DNA from: Hippophae tibetana
Lineage: Eukaryota > Streptophyta > Magnoliopsida > Rosales > Elaeagnaceae
Length of the DNA: 64,000 nt
NCBI GenBank assembly: GCA_037013495.1
Contig: CM072802.1
Coordinates: forward strand, 44,058,501-44,122,500
Direction of reading: 5' to 3'
Part shown: positions 37,060 through 47,929 of the stretch, piece by piece
Position numbering within the stretch: the stretch's first letter is position 1
How the letters are laid out: every line of letters begins with the position of its first letter
The notes under the pieces: generated by a model
Seen by the model: the letters and a program-made list of their open reading frames with translations, nothing else
Told to the model about the DNA's origin: nothing
The model's database searches: none
Made by a program: the position numbers and the translations under genes

Positions 37060-39086
37060 TGGCCGAGGTCTACACCAGAAATTTCTATAGGAAGTGGCAT
37101 AGTCCATCCATCATTTTATGCTAGATGCCCTCCCAAAAATAGTCATCAAAGTGCCAAGATATCTGCTGAAGTTTAAAGCATAATTATGACTATACTTTTT
37201 CCAAGGCTTCTTCTTGAATGACTTGGTGCGCGATGATTGGCCACTAGACATAGATTTAGCACAAGATACTTGCTTCGTATCTCCTAAATGTGCCACATTT
37301 AAGAGTTTTGGTATAATAGACTAAAAAAAGTATTTATATGTATTTTAGTAACAATATAAGATATAATAAAATAATAGTAGTAAACAAGTGTTATCTTTTA
37401 AGTTAAAAAATAGTACCACGTCAAAATTTAGAACAACTTGAATCGACGGCCAAGCCACACACTATCAACTCCCTCTTGGACTGTGGTAGCATCAGAAGGC
37501 ACAGGTAGTGGACAATCATGAAACAATGATTGATCAATTACTATTCGCCAATGATTAGGCAAATATTGATTATGAATCATCCGATCATCGCTCAAATGTT
37601 GTACCGTTCCAATAGCAACAAAGTCCGTTGACGAAGGATGTTTCAACAAACATTTCATATTTTGTAAAAAATTCAAGTGTTATATATAAAAAAATAAAAC
37701 ATATAATAAGAATTTAAAAATAATAATTTATATACACGAGAAATTAAAATTATACCACATATGATTAATCAAATAGTGGAGGACTCCCATGTGGGGTAGC
37801 TATTGGATGTAAATTCTCACCAAAACGTTCATCGTGGTTTGATTGATGGTAAGAATGTGCAGAATACATTGGAGAAAATGAACCACTACTTGATTGCATA
37901 TGCATTCCTGACATATAGTGAGGACCAATAGGATGGCTATATCCCATACTGGATGTAATTTGAGTGCAATGAGATTGTGTGGGTGGCATGCTTGGCCAAT
38001 ATGGCATGCCTTGGTTGTAGCATGATGCCATGGCTGACATTTGTTGTGATTAATGTTCTTTTAGAGTGGCAATCTCATTTAACACTGAGGCCTTAAAGGA
38101 GTTGAATTCTTCTTCAATTTTAGTGTACTTCTCCTTACTTACCGTCTAAGGCTTTTGTTTTGGAATGCTAAAATACTCCATATAACAATCATATTGGCTA
38201 CCTCCTCTAACACGACCAGGATGCTCATGTCCGAATGCATGATATAAAGCATCTCTCCCAGGCTCTTCAATTATGTCACCCCTGGATATTTTTTCTTGAA
38301 TATCTCTCTACAAATAATAAAGCACACAAACATATAATTCATTATTACATCAATTATTAAAAATCATTAAGACATTTTATCAACCGAAATTACTAACCAA
38401 CTTATTTAATTGTTCTTCTCCTCACTTAGACATCGGTCTTGAATTCTTCATTTTGGGAGTCTTTGTTTCTATGTACAATTCAGTTCGGGTAACAGGTCTA
38501 CCCAATTCAGCTTCCTACATAAATTATGAAAAATTTATTAACAATGACATGAAATTAGATTGAGGAAAATAAATATAAAAATATTTATAAATTAAAACAA
38601 ATTAATAATACCATTCTATATCTAACTTCAGGATTTGAAGACCTCCCAATATGGTTAGGAAGAATGTTATGCATTTGTACATATGATGTTCTTCCCTAAT
38701 AATTTGAAATTCATCTAAACGTCTATAATCCACAAAGTCTTTCCAAACTTGAGGTGTAATCCAAGGGTGTCCTTCAGGGATTTTGTAGAGCTCTACTACA
38801 TCAAGTGGTTCCCATCATTTATATTGATTGGTATACTGGACTTTGCAAGTCGACCAATAGAGGATTTCAATTGTTAACTATTTCCCCCTATTGGATTACC
38901 AGTAGCATCAAATAGAACATGTATTCTATCATCTGGGTTAAATGGAGCATCATGTATATTCACCCAACCCATTCTTTTCAAATACCCCAATGGATCATTT
39001 AGATCTACAAGCTCTGTTATCCAAAGATCCATGAAATATCTACAAATAATGAAGAAATATAAATTAATTGACAATTTTAGGAACAT
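37060..39086 (-). pseudogene. E2 second gene, N-terminal part (PF03004-type, DUF8039-like)
   Basis: Minus-strand blocks: MDLWITELVDLNDP and RIHVLFDATGNPIGG (39024-38876), HPWIT...VWKDFVDY-type PF03004 blocks (38780-38600), GRVRGGSQYD (38230-38190), the Met/Gly/Pro/Ser linker (38040-37765), the DUF8039-like HWRIVIDQSLFHDCPLPVP block (37676-37428) and the basic KKPWKKYSHNYALNF block (37296-37111). Compared with E1, about 233 bp are missing near 38840, where the sequence jumps from AATATAAATGAT to GGGAACCAC. That removes the NRYKVGDNWKSKCYK part. A TAG follows the GGNS codons. This copy is therefore non-functional. Confidence 0.75.
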
Positions 39087-39104
39087 ACATATATATAAGA
39101 GTTA

Positions 39105-42100
39105 TTACAACAATATAGAACATGCGTTATGTTTAATTAGGTTGTTGATCATATACATATATTCCTTCACATCACATCGAGCCCATGACGAAGAATCATC
39201 ATCATCAATTAGATCATCACATACATTAGGCAATTTATTTGAGAAATTATTAATATTGGTTAATGTATCAAGAATAAAATCATCATCTTCTACAGCATCA
39301 CAATGGTAAAACTCTTTTTGTAGAGGCGTTAATACAACAAACCATCTTGGATCAATTTGATCGCTCATGTAAAATACTTGTTTTGCATGAAGTGCTAACG
39401 TGAAAGGATCATTAGTGTGACTTATCTTGCATAAATTTACAAGGGTAAATCCAAAATCATCTATTTTATATCCAACATTGATAACATCTTCGACCCAATC
39501 ACACAAGAAAAATGTTTCATGGAAGACCTCATAATCCAATTCCCAAATCTCTTGTTTGTGACACTTACATGGTTGCAAAACCAATTAATAAGCTCTCGCT
39601 TATATTCATCATACAACTATTTTTCTCCTCCTTTTTTTTATAACGAGGATCGATCTTCAATAAGTTTAAATGCATCCTGTAATGTTATTAAATATATATG
39701 AAGTTATATATCATCACTAATAGTTAAATAAAATATTAATGATTTTTTCAATCATGAAACAATGAACATCACTTACTCTATGTACATTTACGCCTCATTA
39801 TTATTTACCAAAATGATTCGGTGTGCTTTTTCCCATCGAGTGTGATCAATAAATAATTTCTTACTTCCACCAAGCATAGGGTTACCTACTTGGATCATGT
39901 GATGTTCTAAGAACAACTTGTGCGTAGGATTCCCAATTTCAATGCAACCACTAAAGTATTCAAAACAAAACTCAATGGCCTCTTCAGCAATGTAGCGTTT
40001 CACCATGCATCCTTCAGATCGATTTCTATTATTTACATATCCTTTAAGGACTTGCATATATCTCTCAAAAGGATACATCCACCTTAAGTAGGATCACACA
40101 ATTGAACCTCTCGAACTAAATGAACACACAAGTGAATCATTATATCGAAGAAAGAAGGAGGAAAATATTTTTCAATTAGACACAAAGTCTCTACAACATC
40201 TTTCTGTAAAGAATTTAACTCGCCAATTGATATAGATTTCTTGCATATTGTATTGAAGAATGAACAAAGTTGAATTATTGATAATCGAACATGTTTTGGA
40301 AGAATTGATCTAATAACAACTGGTAATAACAATTGCATTAAGATATGACAGTCATGTGATTTTAATCCATACAGTCTCTTATCGGTGATAGACACAAAAT
40401 TTCTTAAGTTGGATGAGTAACCATCAGAAACTTTCACACCCTCCAAACATTTACAAAGCACATCCTTCTCTTTTGTTGACATTGTATATGATGCTGGTGG
40501 CAAGTATGTTTGATTCTTATCATTTTCCACACTTGGTTCCAATTCAGGTCGTATGCCTAGTTTCTTTAAATACAATCTTGCTTTAATTCCATCCTTTGTT
40601 TTTCCAGGTATATTAAGTAAAGTACCAATCAAGCTCTCACATACATTCTTCTCAATGTGCATGACATCTAAGATGTGACAAATGTGTAGGTATTTCCAAT
40701 AATGTAATTCCCATAATATTGATTTTTTTTCCAACAAACATGGTAAGTCAGTTCAAACTCTTTTTCATTTTCACCCATTTCATTAGTTGACCTCTTTTGT
40801 TTCCCTACCTTAGTGAGTTTTTTTTCATCTTTCCATATCATTTGAATGGTATACCATTCAATTGCCTTAATATCTCAACACCTCGCAAAGGTCGAGTTGC
40901 ATGATAATGATCTTCTTCACCATCAAACAGTTTCTTTTGGTATCTAAACTTGTGTCCAGATGACAAAAATCTTCTATGTCTTCTATAAGACATATTTCGT
41001 CCGTGAACATGATAAGTTGTAGAAGTTCCATCCCTACATATAGGGCATCCCTCGTAACCTTTTGTTGTATGTCCTGATAAGTTTCCATAGGCATTGTCCA
41101 TAAAAGGACCCCCTTCAAGTTAAAGTGTTCTTCTTTATGTGCATCGTAAAAATTTACACCATCATTCCACAACGTCTTTAAATCATCTATCAAAGGCTGT
41201 AAATATACATCAATATCAACATCGGGTTGTTTCGGTTCTGAGATCAATAAAGTTAACATCATGAATTTTCTTTTCATACACAACCAGGGAGGAAGGTTGT
41301 ATGTTATCATAATTACTGGCCAACATCTATATCTACTACTGAGGGAACTATGTGGATTAATTCCATCAGCAGCAATGGCAAGACGAAGATTGCACAGATC
41401 AGATGAAAATTGAGGAGATAAATTATCTACTACTTTCCAATTTGGAGAATCACAAGGATGATGTAGCACCCCCATCATCAAATCGATTATCTGAATGTCA
41501 AGTCAACAAATTTGATGTATCTTTACTATTGAACAACCTTTGAAAGCAAAGAATTGGAGGAAAGTACCAAAGAACCTTTGCAGGCACGCCTTTCTTATAT
41601 GTTGTACTCTCATTTGTACCATGCTTACATCTCGATTCTTTACATATAGGACAATCATGTCTCATATTCTTTTCTATAAAGAATGCAATCATTTGGACAA
41701 GCGTGAATCTTATGCTATTCCATGCCAAATCGACTAAGAGATTTCTTCACTTCATACATTGAAAATGGAAATTCAATACCCTCAGGAAACATATCGACAC
41801 ATAGATTTAGTAATTCTGTGAATCCCTTGTCAGAAAAACCATGTTTTGCCTTCACATTGTACAAATAAACCAATCCCGACATTTTAGTGTATTTTTTGGA
41901 GTTTGGATACAACGATTTTTCGGCATCTTCTATAAGTTTTTTAATGGTTTCGAGATCATCCTCGCGTAATTCATCTTCAACACCATGAAACATATTTTTA
42001 GTCTATACATTATGATCATATGTATGTAATCCATTCACATTCTTATTTATCTTTTCCCCATGAGTATTATCAATATTATCTCCATGATAATACCAACATT

Positions 42101-42305
42101 TATAGCTCAAAAGAATACCATTACGGACAAGGTGATACTTAACCTCGTCAAATTTATGAAATCGCTCATTTTTACATTTAACACATGGGCATCGAATCAT
42201 ACTAGTTCCAGGATTACTATTTCTACAAGCAAATTCCATGAAACTTTCAACTCCAGAAATATAGTCTTGCTCAATTCTACACTTTGACATCCAAGATTTG
42301 TCCAT
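39105..42305 (-). pseudogene. TNP2-like CACTA transposase of E2, broken
   Basis: Order on the minus strand: transposase-associated domain starting MDKSWMSKCRIEQDYISG (42305-42003), linker (41993-41880), the KAKHGFSDKGFTELLNL block (41870), the CPICKESRCKHG motif (41660), core with NLRLAIAADGINPHSS, DIDVYLQPLIDDLK and NFYDAHKEEHFNLKG (41481-41110), zinc-type EGCPICRDGTST (41055-41020), ILDVMHIEKNVCESLIGTLL (40690-40620), DUF4218 (40600-39800) and DUF4216 (39584-39105). The family's usual start Met is present. Breaks include stops near 42002 and 41712, and frame changes near 41100 and 40740. About 340 bp of the DUF4216 start are missing at 39552 relative to E1 (22092-22430 there). It retains the 570-bp core segment that E1 lacks. 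Confidence 0.87.
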
Positions 42306-42856
42306 TTTCTATTAATGGCATTAATTAAACATATTACTTAATTATGTATCCAATTAATATATTTCAAGTATTATTATATATATATTTCCTAATTATTAGA
42401 ATATATATCAAAACATACATAATACAAAACAATTATCATTTTAATCATTTTACAAAACCATTTCTATACAAATTAAAAAATAAGCAGCATGCCAACATGA
42501 ATATCTAAAAACTAATCACTTTAGTTGATTCTAATTTCTAAACATGTTACTATATCATAATTAAAAAGTAATATTAATTATACGTATATAACATTTTATA
42601 AAAGTAGAGACTACTATAGTAACATATTTAACATTTTAACACATAAGTAGCATATATAAATAATAATAATAATACTTAGTTTTTAGTTATTATTTGATTT
42701 TATTAAATATATATATATGTATATTATTTAAATTATTTAAATTATAAATATATATTTATAATTTTTTTAAGAGTCAATAGATAGCACGTATAACTCTTAT
42801 ACCAATATAATTTCTTAAAAATTTAGAAAAACATATTATTTTTCCTCTATTCACTA

Positions 42857-43262
42857 CTTAATAAAATATAATTATTTATATATAAATAAATTTATCCACG
42901 CACAGTAAATATATATAATCCATCAAACCCACAACATTTGAGATATTATTTTTACATAAAATAAGTCAAACATAATAACAAGCAAAATAAAAAAACATAC
43001 CTAAATCAAAAATTTATACAAAAAATAAAACAAACTAAATAATAAGCTACAAAATTCTACTTAATAAAATATAATTATTTATATATAAATACATTTATCC
43101 CCGCACAGTACATATATATAATCCATCAAACCCACAACATTTAGGATGTTATTTCTACATAAAATAAGTCAAACATAATAACAAAAAAAATAAAAAACAT
43201 ACCTAAATCAAAAATTTATACAAAAAATAAAACAAACTGAATAATAAGCTACAAAATTAATA
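42857..43262. repeat. 203-bp tandem duplication in the E2 leader
   Basis: Two near-identical units (about 42857-43059 and 43060-43262), each with ATAAAATATAATTATTTATA, CCATCAAACCCACAACATTT and ACATACCTAAATCAAA, lie between the leader exon and the first coding block. A splice-donor-like AGGTATG (minus strand) is duplicated with it. E1 has a single, diverged version of this region. Confidence 0.85.
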
Positions 43263-43559
43263 GAAATACTTACAAGAATGTTATGAAGTGACTAAATGGA
43301 GGAAAAAGAAGAAAATGGTGTTTGTAAGTGAGAATAAGTGAAAAAATGGGTATAAATTTTTTGAGTATTTCCCTAAAAAAATAGTAGATCTGAAAGATAA
43401 TGAGAAGAGGAATATAACCCACAAAACGACGTTGCAAATGGTGGTCAGAGGTGGCCGAAAACTGAGAATGAAGGTGGGTGTGAGCTCGGTTTTAGAAGAA
43501 AATGGAGAAGAGAAATGAAGAAATTGGGTTTGTGTGTAAAAAATGAGCCAAACGGATAT

Positions 43560-44132
43560 ATTAGGTAGATAGGGTCTGTTCGCCACGTCAACTGATACTA
43601 CACACGTCGATAACATCGGTTTGCCACGTCAACCAACGCTATCCACGCAATTTAATTTTTTTTTGTCAATTATTATTTTATTTAAACTATATATGCATAT
43701 ACGTACGTACGTACTATAGAAAAAGAAAAAAATAATAACTTTAGAATAATATTTAATTAAAACATATATATATACAAAAAATTAAATAAAGATATATTGT
43801 AGGTACTTATATAAATTTAAATATCCAAAAAAATAAAAAAAATTATATAATTTTTAAAACTAATTGTCTAAAAAAAAGGAAAAATTATACTATTTATATC
43901 CAACTTAAATTCTAATGAGTCAAATAAAATAATAATTAATTTTAATTGTATTTACTTCATCCATTTTTTAATTTAAAAAATAGGACGTAGCGTTGGTTGA
44001 CGTGGCGAACCGACGCTATCCACGTGGATAGCATCGGTTCTACACCGAACCGACTTTAAATTCATTATAAGTCAGTTTTTTGGAAAAAACCGACTTTACA
44101 CAGCGACTTAAATACCCCTTTTTGTAGTAGTG
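43560..44132. repeat. Gene-start-side subterminal and terminal repeats of E2
   Basis: Inverted GTCGGTT/AACCGAC units occur at 43570-43650 and 43985-44105, ending in CCCCTTTTTGTAGTAGTG. The ACGTACGTACGTAC run at 43702 lies between the two clusters. The arrangement matches E1 and E3. Confidence 0.8.
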
Positions 44133-44190
44133 ACATAAACAGTATGGATTTTAAATATACATAAATAGGATCTCACTTGTACATTGCACA

Positions 44191-45088
44191 TAAAGAACTT
44201 TATAGATTTTAACATTGTATTAGAGCTAAAGGTGTTGTGTTCGAGATTTAGTAATCTTAATTATCAAAATTGTACACAAAGCCAACATATATGAGGGAGT
44301 GATAAATGTATAAAAATAATGTTAATTTTTTCCAATAATTTAAGATTTTGGAAAATTTTGTTTGCTTAAGACTTCTAACCAAAAATTTTATATGTAACCA
44401 TTATATAAAATTGATATTCTATTTTGAATCCAATTCGATTATGTGTAAGATTATATATGCTACTATGAGCTTCAATTAGGCTGCAGTTATATATGTCTCG
44501 AGTGAATGACTAAATGTTTTTTTAATGTAGTATAATGAATAAATTATTAAATTGACAACCACCATTGAAAAGCAAAAGAGGAGCTAACCATTCTTGTTTT
44601 ATGTTTTTGTCATAGTTTCTCTTGTACTCACTTGAAAAAATTTATTTATGCTTAACTATTACATTTTACCCCAAATTTTAATCAATTTTATGTATAGATG
44701 TTTTAACTTATAAAATATATGATTTATTCCTCAAGATTTTAAAATTTTATATAATTTTTTTTTAAAATCATATGATATAAATGTTAAACTTTTAAAATAT
44801 TACATATAAATCTTAATTAACTTAACAACTAACACATATATTAGTGATTTAAAGTTTTGGGACCAATTTATAAAGTCTTAAAAGTTTGGATTCGTAGTCA
44901 TTTTAATCATGTATATATGTGATTTATATATTCTAGTCTTGTAATTTTTTTAAGTGATCTTCGTTAGTCTTGTAATTTGAAAATATAATCAATTACGTTA
45001 AATTTTTTTAATAATTGTGAATTTTTTAAGGGTAAAATGAAAATTATATATTTATTAATAAAAAATATTAAAAAACAAAAAACAAACT
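44191..45088. other. AT-rich spacer
   Basis: No gene, RNA or clear repeat is recognised. The first bases continue the sequence whose 53-bp duplicate lies left of E2. The rest is AT-rich with short stop-filled frames. Confidence 0.4.
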
Positions 45089-45840
45089 TCATCTCATCAC
45101 TCTCTCCCTTTCTCTAGTCATTATTTTATTAATAAAAAATAAAAAATAAAATTGAGAGAGAGAAAGAGTGAGTGAGAGGGAAAGAGAGAAAGAGTTAGTG
45201 GGAGAGAGAGAAGGGATAAAGAAAGAGGAATAGGGGTGTGCAAAAAATTTGATCATTCGACTAATCTGATCCATTAATTTTTTGATGGTTTCAATCTGAC
45301 TATCGGATCGGATAGGATAGAATTTTGTTCAATCTGTTAAGTTCGGATTGGATGACAGATTTCACCATATATCATCCGATCCTATCCAATCCGACCGAAA
45401 ATACTTAAATATATATTTATTTTTTATATATTAATTATATTCTCATTAGTCATTCTTATATTAATCATATTTTAAGGTTTCTTTTAGCTAAAATAATTTT
45501 ATGTTATGTGAAAATATAATTTGTTTATTCAAAAATACCAAAAATAGAGTTAATTAAGTTTATTGGTCGGATTGATCAGATTCAACCGATCATATTTGAA
45601 TAGGTTATGAATTGATCAGATTCAACTGATCCAATTCGAATAGATTATGGATAGGATTGCATCGGATTTGAAAGGTGATGAGATCAGTTGCAGATTATGA
45701 TGTTTTAATTTGATCAGATGGTCGGATCAGATCAAATGGGCATAAAATCAATGGTTTCGATTCGATGCACACCCTTAGAAAGAAAGAGTGAGTGGGAGAG
45801 AGAAAGAGAGAGAAAGATGGGGAGGGAAAGGATTTTTTTC
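45089..45840. repeat. GA-rich microsatellite interrupted by the hAT MITE
   Basis: AGAGAGAGAAAGAGTGAGTG-type sequence at 45150-45230 resumes at 45778-45830 on the other side of the 547-bp hAT MITE. Short open frames here on either strand are low-complexity artefacts. Confidence 0.7.
45231..45777. mobile_element. Small hAT-like MITE
   Basis: The ends TAGGGGTGTGCA and TGCACACCCTTA are near-perfect inverted repeats of the same type as the 2.2-kb hAT element, with GGATCGGATAGGAT and GATCAGATTCAACTGATC words inside both ends. The core is AT-rich and non-coding. The 8-bp target duplication cannot be verified because the flanks are GA repeats (AAGAGGAA versus GAAAGAAA). Confidence 0.75.
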
Positions 45841-47640
45841 CATTCTTTTAATTTTTTATTAATAAAATATGCAATATTTCTATTTTATCACAAAAAATCT
45901 CAATATTAAATTTGTTTTACTTAAATGATCATATTTTTAAATTATAGGAATAATAGAACTCACTTAAAAAGTTACAGGACTTGAAAATCCCAATACCATA
46001 TTTAGATTGAATGCTTAACCATACAATTTAAAATTTTAAAAATATATATGTAAAATTTTAAAATTTTGAAAATTAAATCATAGACTTTTAAAAGTTTAAA
46101 ACAATTAGTCAAAGTTTGAATACAATTAACTTTTAATTTATATCAAGTATGGCTGCAAACTAAAGGAGCTCATACATAAAAAGGGTCAAATGTTCATTTT
46201 GATACTTTATTATGTAAAGAAATTAATTTACTAATTTTATTATTTTTATTGTAATTAATTACTTATATTATTATAATCTCTTTCAAACAACTATTTTTAT
46301 TTAAAAAAACTTAAAACAAATCCTTATAACACATATAATTTCTCTTCTTCTAATAAAGATATGAATTTAGAGCTTTAGATAAATGTTGAAATTTGAGTTA
46401 TGGTGAATGAAAAACATAGCAAGGGAGAGAAACAAATATTTTTAAAAAACTTTTTTGAATAAAATAGTTGATTGAAAGATATTATAATAATATAAGTACT
46501 CAATTGAAACAAAAAATAACAAAAGTAGTAAATTAAAATTTTTCATATAATATAAATACCAAAATGAATGTTTCCCCCCGTAAAAAAGAGATGGAAAGTT
46601 GTTATTGAAATTTTAAAGTTGTGGTTAAATGATATCAAAATTTATTTAATTATGAAATTTATTTAGGTATGTTAAAAGTCTAAGATTTGAGTCTTGAGTG
46701 TAGAAATGTAAAGTAAGTTGTCTCATCTCATCTCACATCTCATTTAGTGTCTCTAATGGGTTTATGGAGAGTATTTTTGCACTTAATTTAAATATTATAT
46801 CATCTCATTTTATCTTATTTAGATTGAATAAGCCTAACTTTAAACATATATTGTATAAATGATCACGTATCATATTTTCTATTATTTTTGTAATATAATC
46901 TTACTTATCTCATTTAGGCCTATTAAAGATAAATGAGATATTTTATTTCATACTATTTCATTACCATCTCATCTTATTAAAAATTAAGTGAAACTAGATG
47001 AGAAAGATTTTAAAAATTAATATATTGTAACATGAACCTCATTAACATCTCATAATAATTTATATAGGGTGTGTGAGTTTGGATTGAGAAATAAATATGC
47101 CACCAAAATATTTATGCAGATAATCACAATACCATTTTCCTGTGAACATATAATGCAATGAAAAATAAGAACTAATTACTATGCATTAGTCTTGACAAAT
47201 CAAATAATATAAGCCCACCATTGAACTTAATAGTTAGCAAAAAAATTAGGATGGATGGTCAGTTTGGTGCCCTAACTTATAGAAAAGGTGTTAATTAGCC
47301 CCTAACATATAAAAGGTGTCATTTAGTCCTTTTTTTATAAAATAGTGTTAAGAAAGACTTTTTATAATTTTGAATTTATGAAAAGAAAAACAAATACCAG
47401 GGGCATCTGTTATCATTTTACTGTTCATAAGGATAAATTAATAAAATGCCCACACCACGTCTCTCTTTGCATTCCCCTCCCTATTTCATGAAAGGAACTT
47501 GATATTCATTGAGTAGATCACAATCGAGCCAATTTCCACCTTATTGCCTTACCATCATCACCCTTATAGCCTAAAGCCCTGTCAACTATTATAGCCCTAA
47601 TCGCACAGAAAAATCCCTAATCACATACACATTTTGAACC
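45841..47640. other. AT-rich spacer
   Basis: No gene is recognised. The stretch 46700-47050 has several CATCTCAT words. The stretch 47260-47340 (GGTGCCCTAAC, TTAGCCCCTAACATATAAAA) resembles the non-coding flank of plant DNA transposons. A leader-like segment with AGCCCT/AACCCTA words (47540-47650) precedes the small zinc-finger exon. Confidence 0.35.
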
Positions 47641-47652
47641 CTAGTTGTAACA

Positions 47653-47760
47653 ATGAAAGGTTCAAAAACCCTTTATTACTATCGTGGGATTGAGGTTGAA
47701 GGTTCCATATCATGGACTCAAAAACATCATGGGAGAATATTTTATGATTGCTCATCATTG
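47653..47760 (+). pseudogene. First exon of a GRF-type zinc-finger gene, probably a remnant
   Basis: The ATG at 47653 opens a 36-codon exon ending at a possible donor GTATGATAAC (47761). The peptide contains YYYRGIEVEGSISWTQKHHG and then RIFYDC, which lines up with the plant GRF zinc finger (CxCG, SWT, NPGRRFYGC). The two Cys of the CxCG pair are replaced by Tyr and Arg, each explainable by one transition, and NPGRRF reads HHGRIF, so metal binding is unlikely. A TGA follows at 47764 if unspliced. No second exon was found before the copia fossil begins near 47930. Plant GRF genes are often transposon-associated or multicopy. Confidence 0.45.
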
Positions 47761-47929
47761 GTATGATAACTAAGCTCTTTTTTGTGTAAGTTTTTATTAA
47801 AATAGTATTCAAAATTATTGGGTTATTTGGCCTATTTAGGGGGCTTATGCTCTCGTTTTACTCAATTCAATTTTTTGCTTGATATGCATGCTTTGATCAA
47901 TTTAAAATTTGTGTCTCCTTATAGTTTTA

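Larger units (their letters stand above)
35424..44132 (-). mobile_element. CACTA (En/Spm) transposon E2, complete ends
   Basis: An 8709-bp element whose ends are CACTACTACAAAAA (35424) and TTTTTGTAGTAGTG (44132), flanked by the 3-bp duplication ACA (35421-35423 and 44133-44135). This is the standard CACTA signature. Genes read on the minus strand: leader (about 43616-43280), TNP2-type transposase (42305-39788, DUF4216 to 39105), then the second gene with Ulp1-like protease (39080-35979). Subterminal GTCGG/CCGAC repeats lie at 35445-35520 and 43560-44110. Internal deletions and frame breaks make it non-autonomous, but its ends look usable by an active relative. Confidence 0.93.

Noticed and set aside
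45089-45274. Ser/Leu-rich open frame
   Set aside because: Low-complexity reading of the GA microsatellite.
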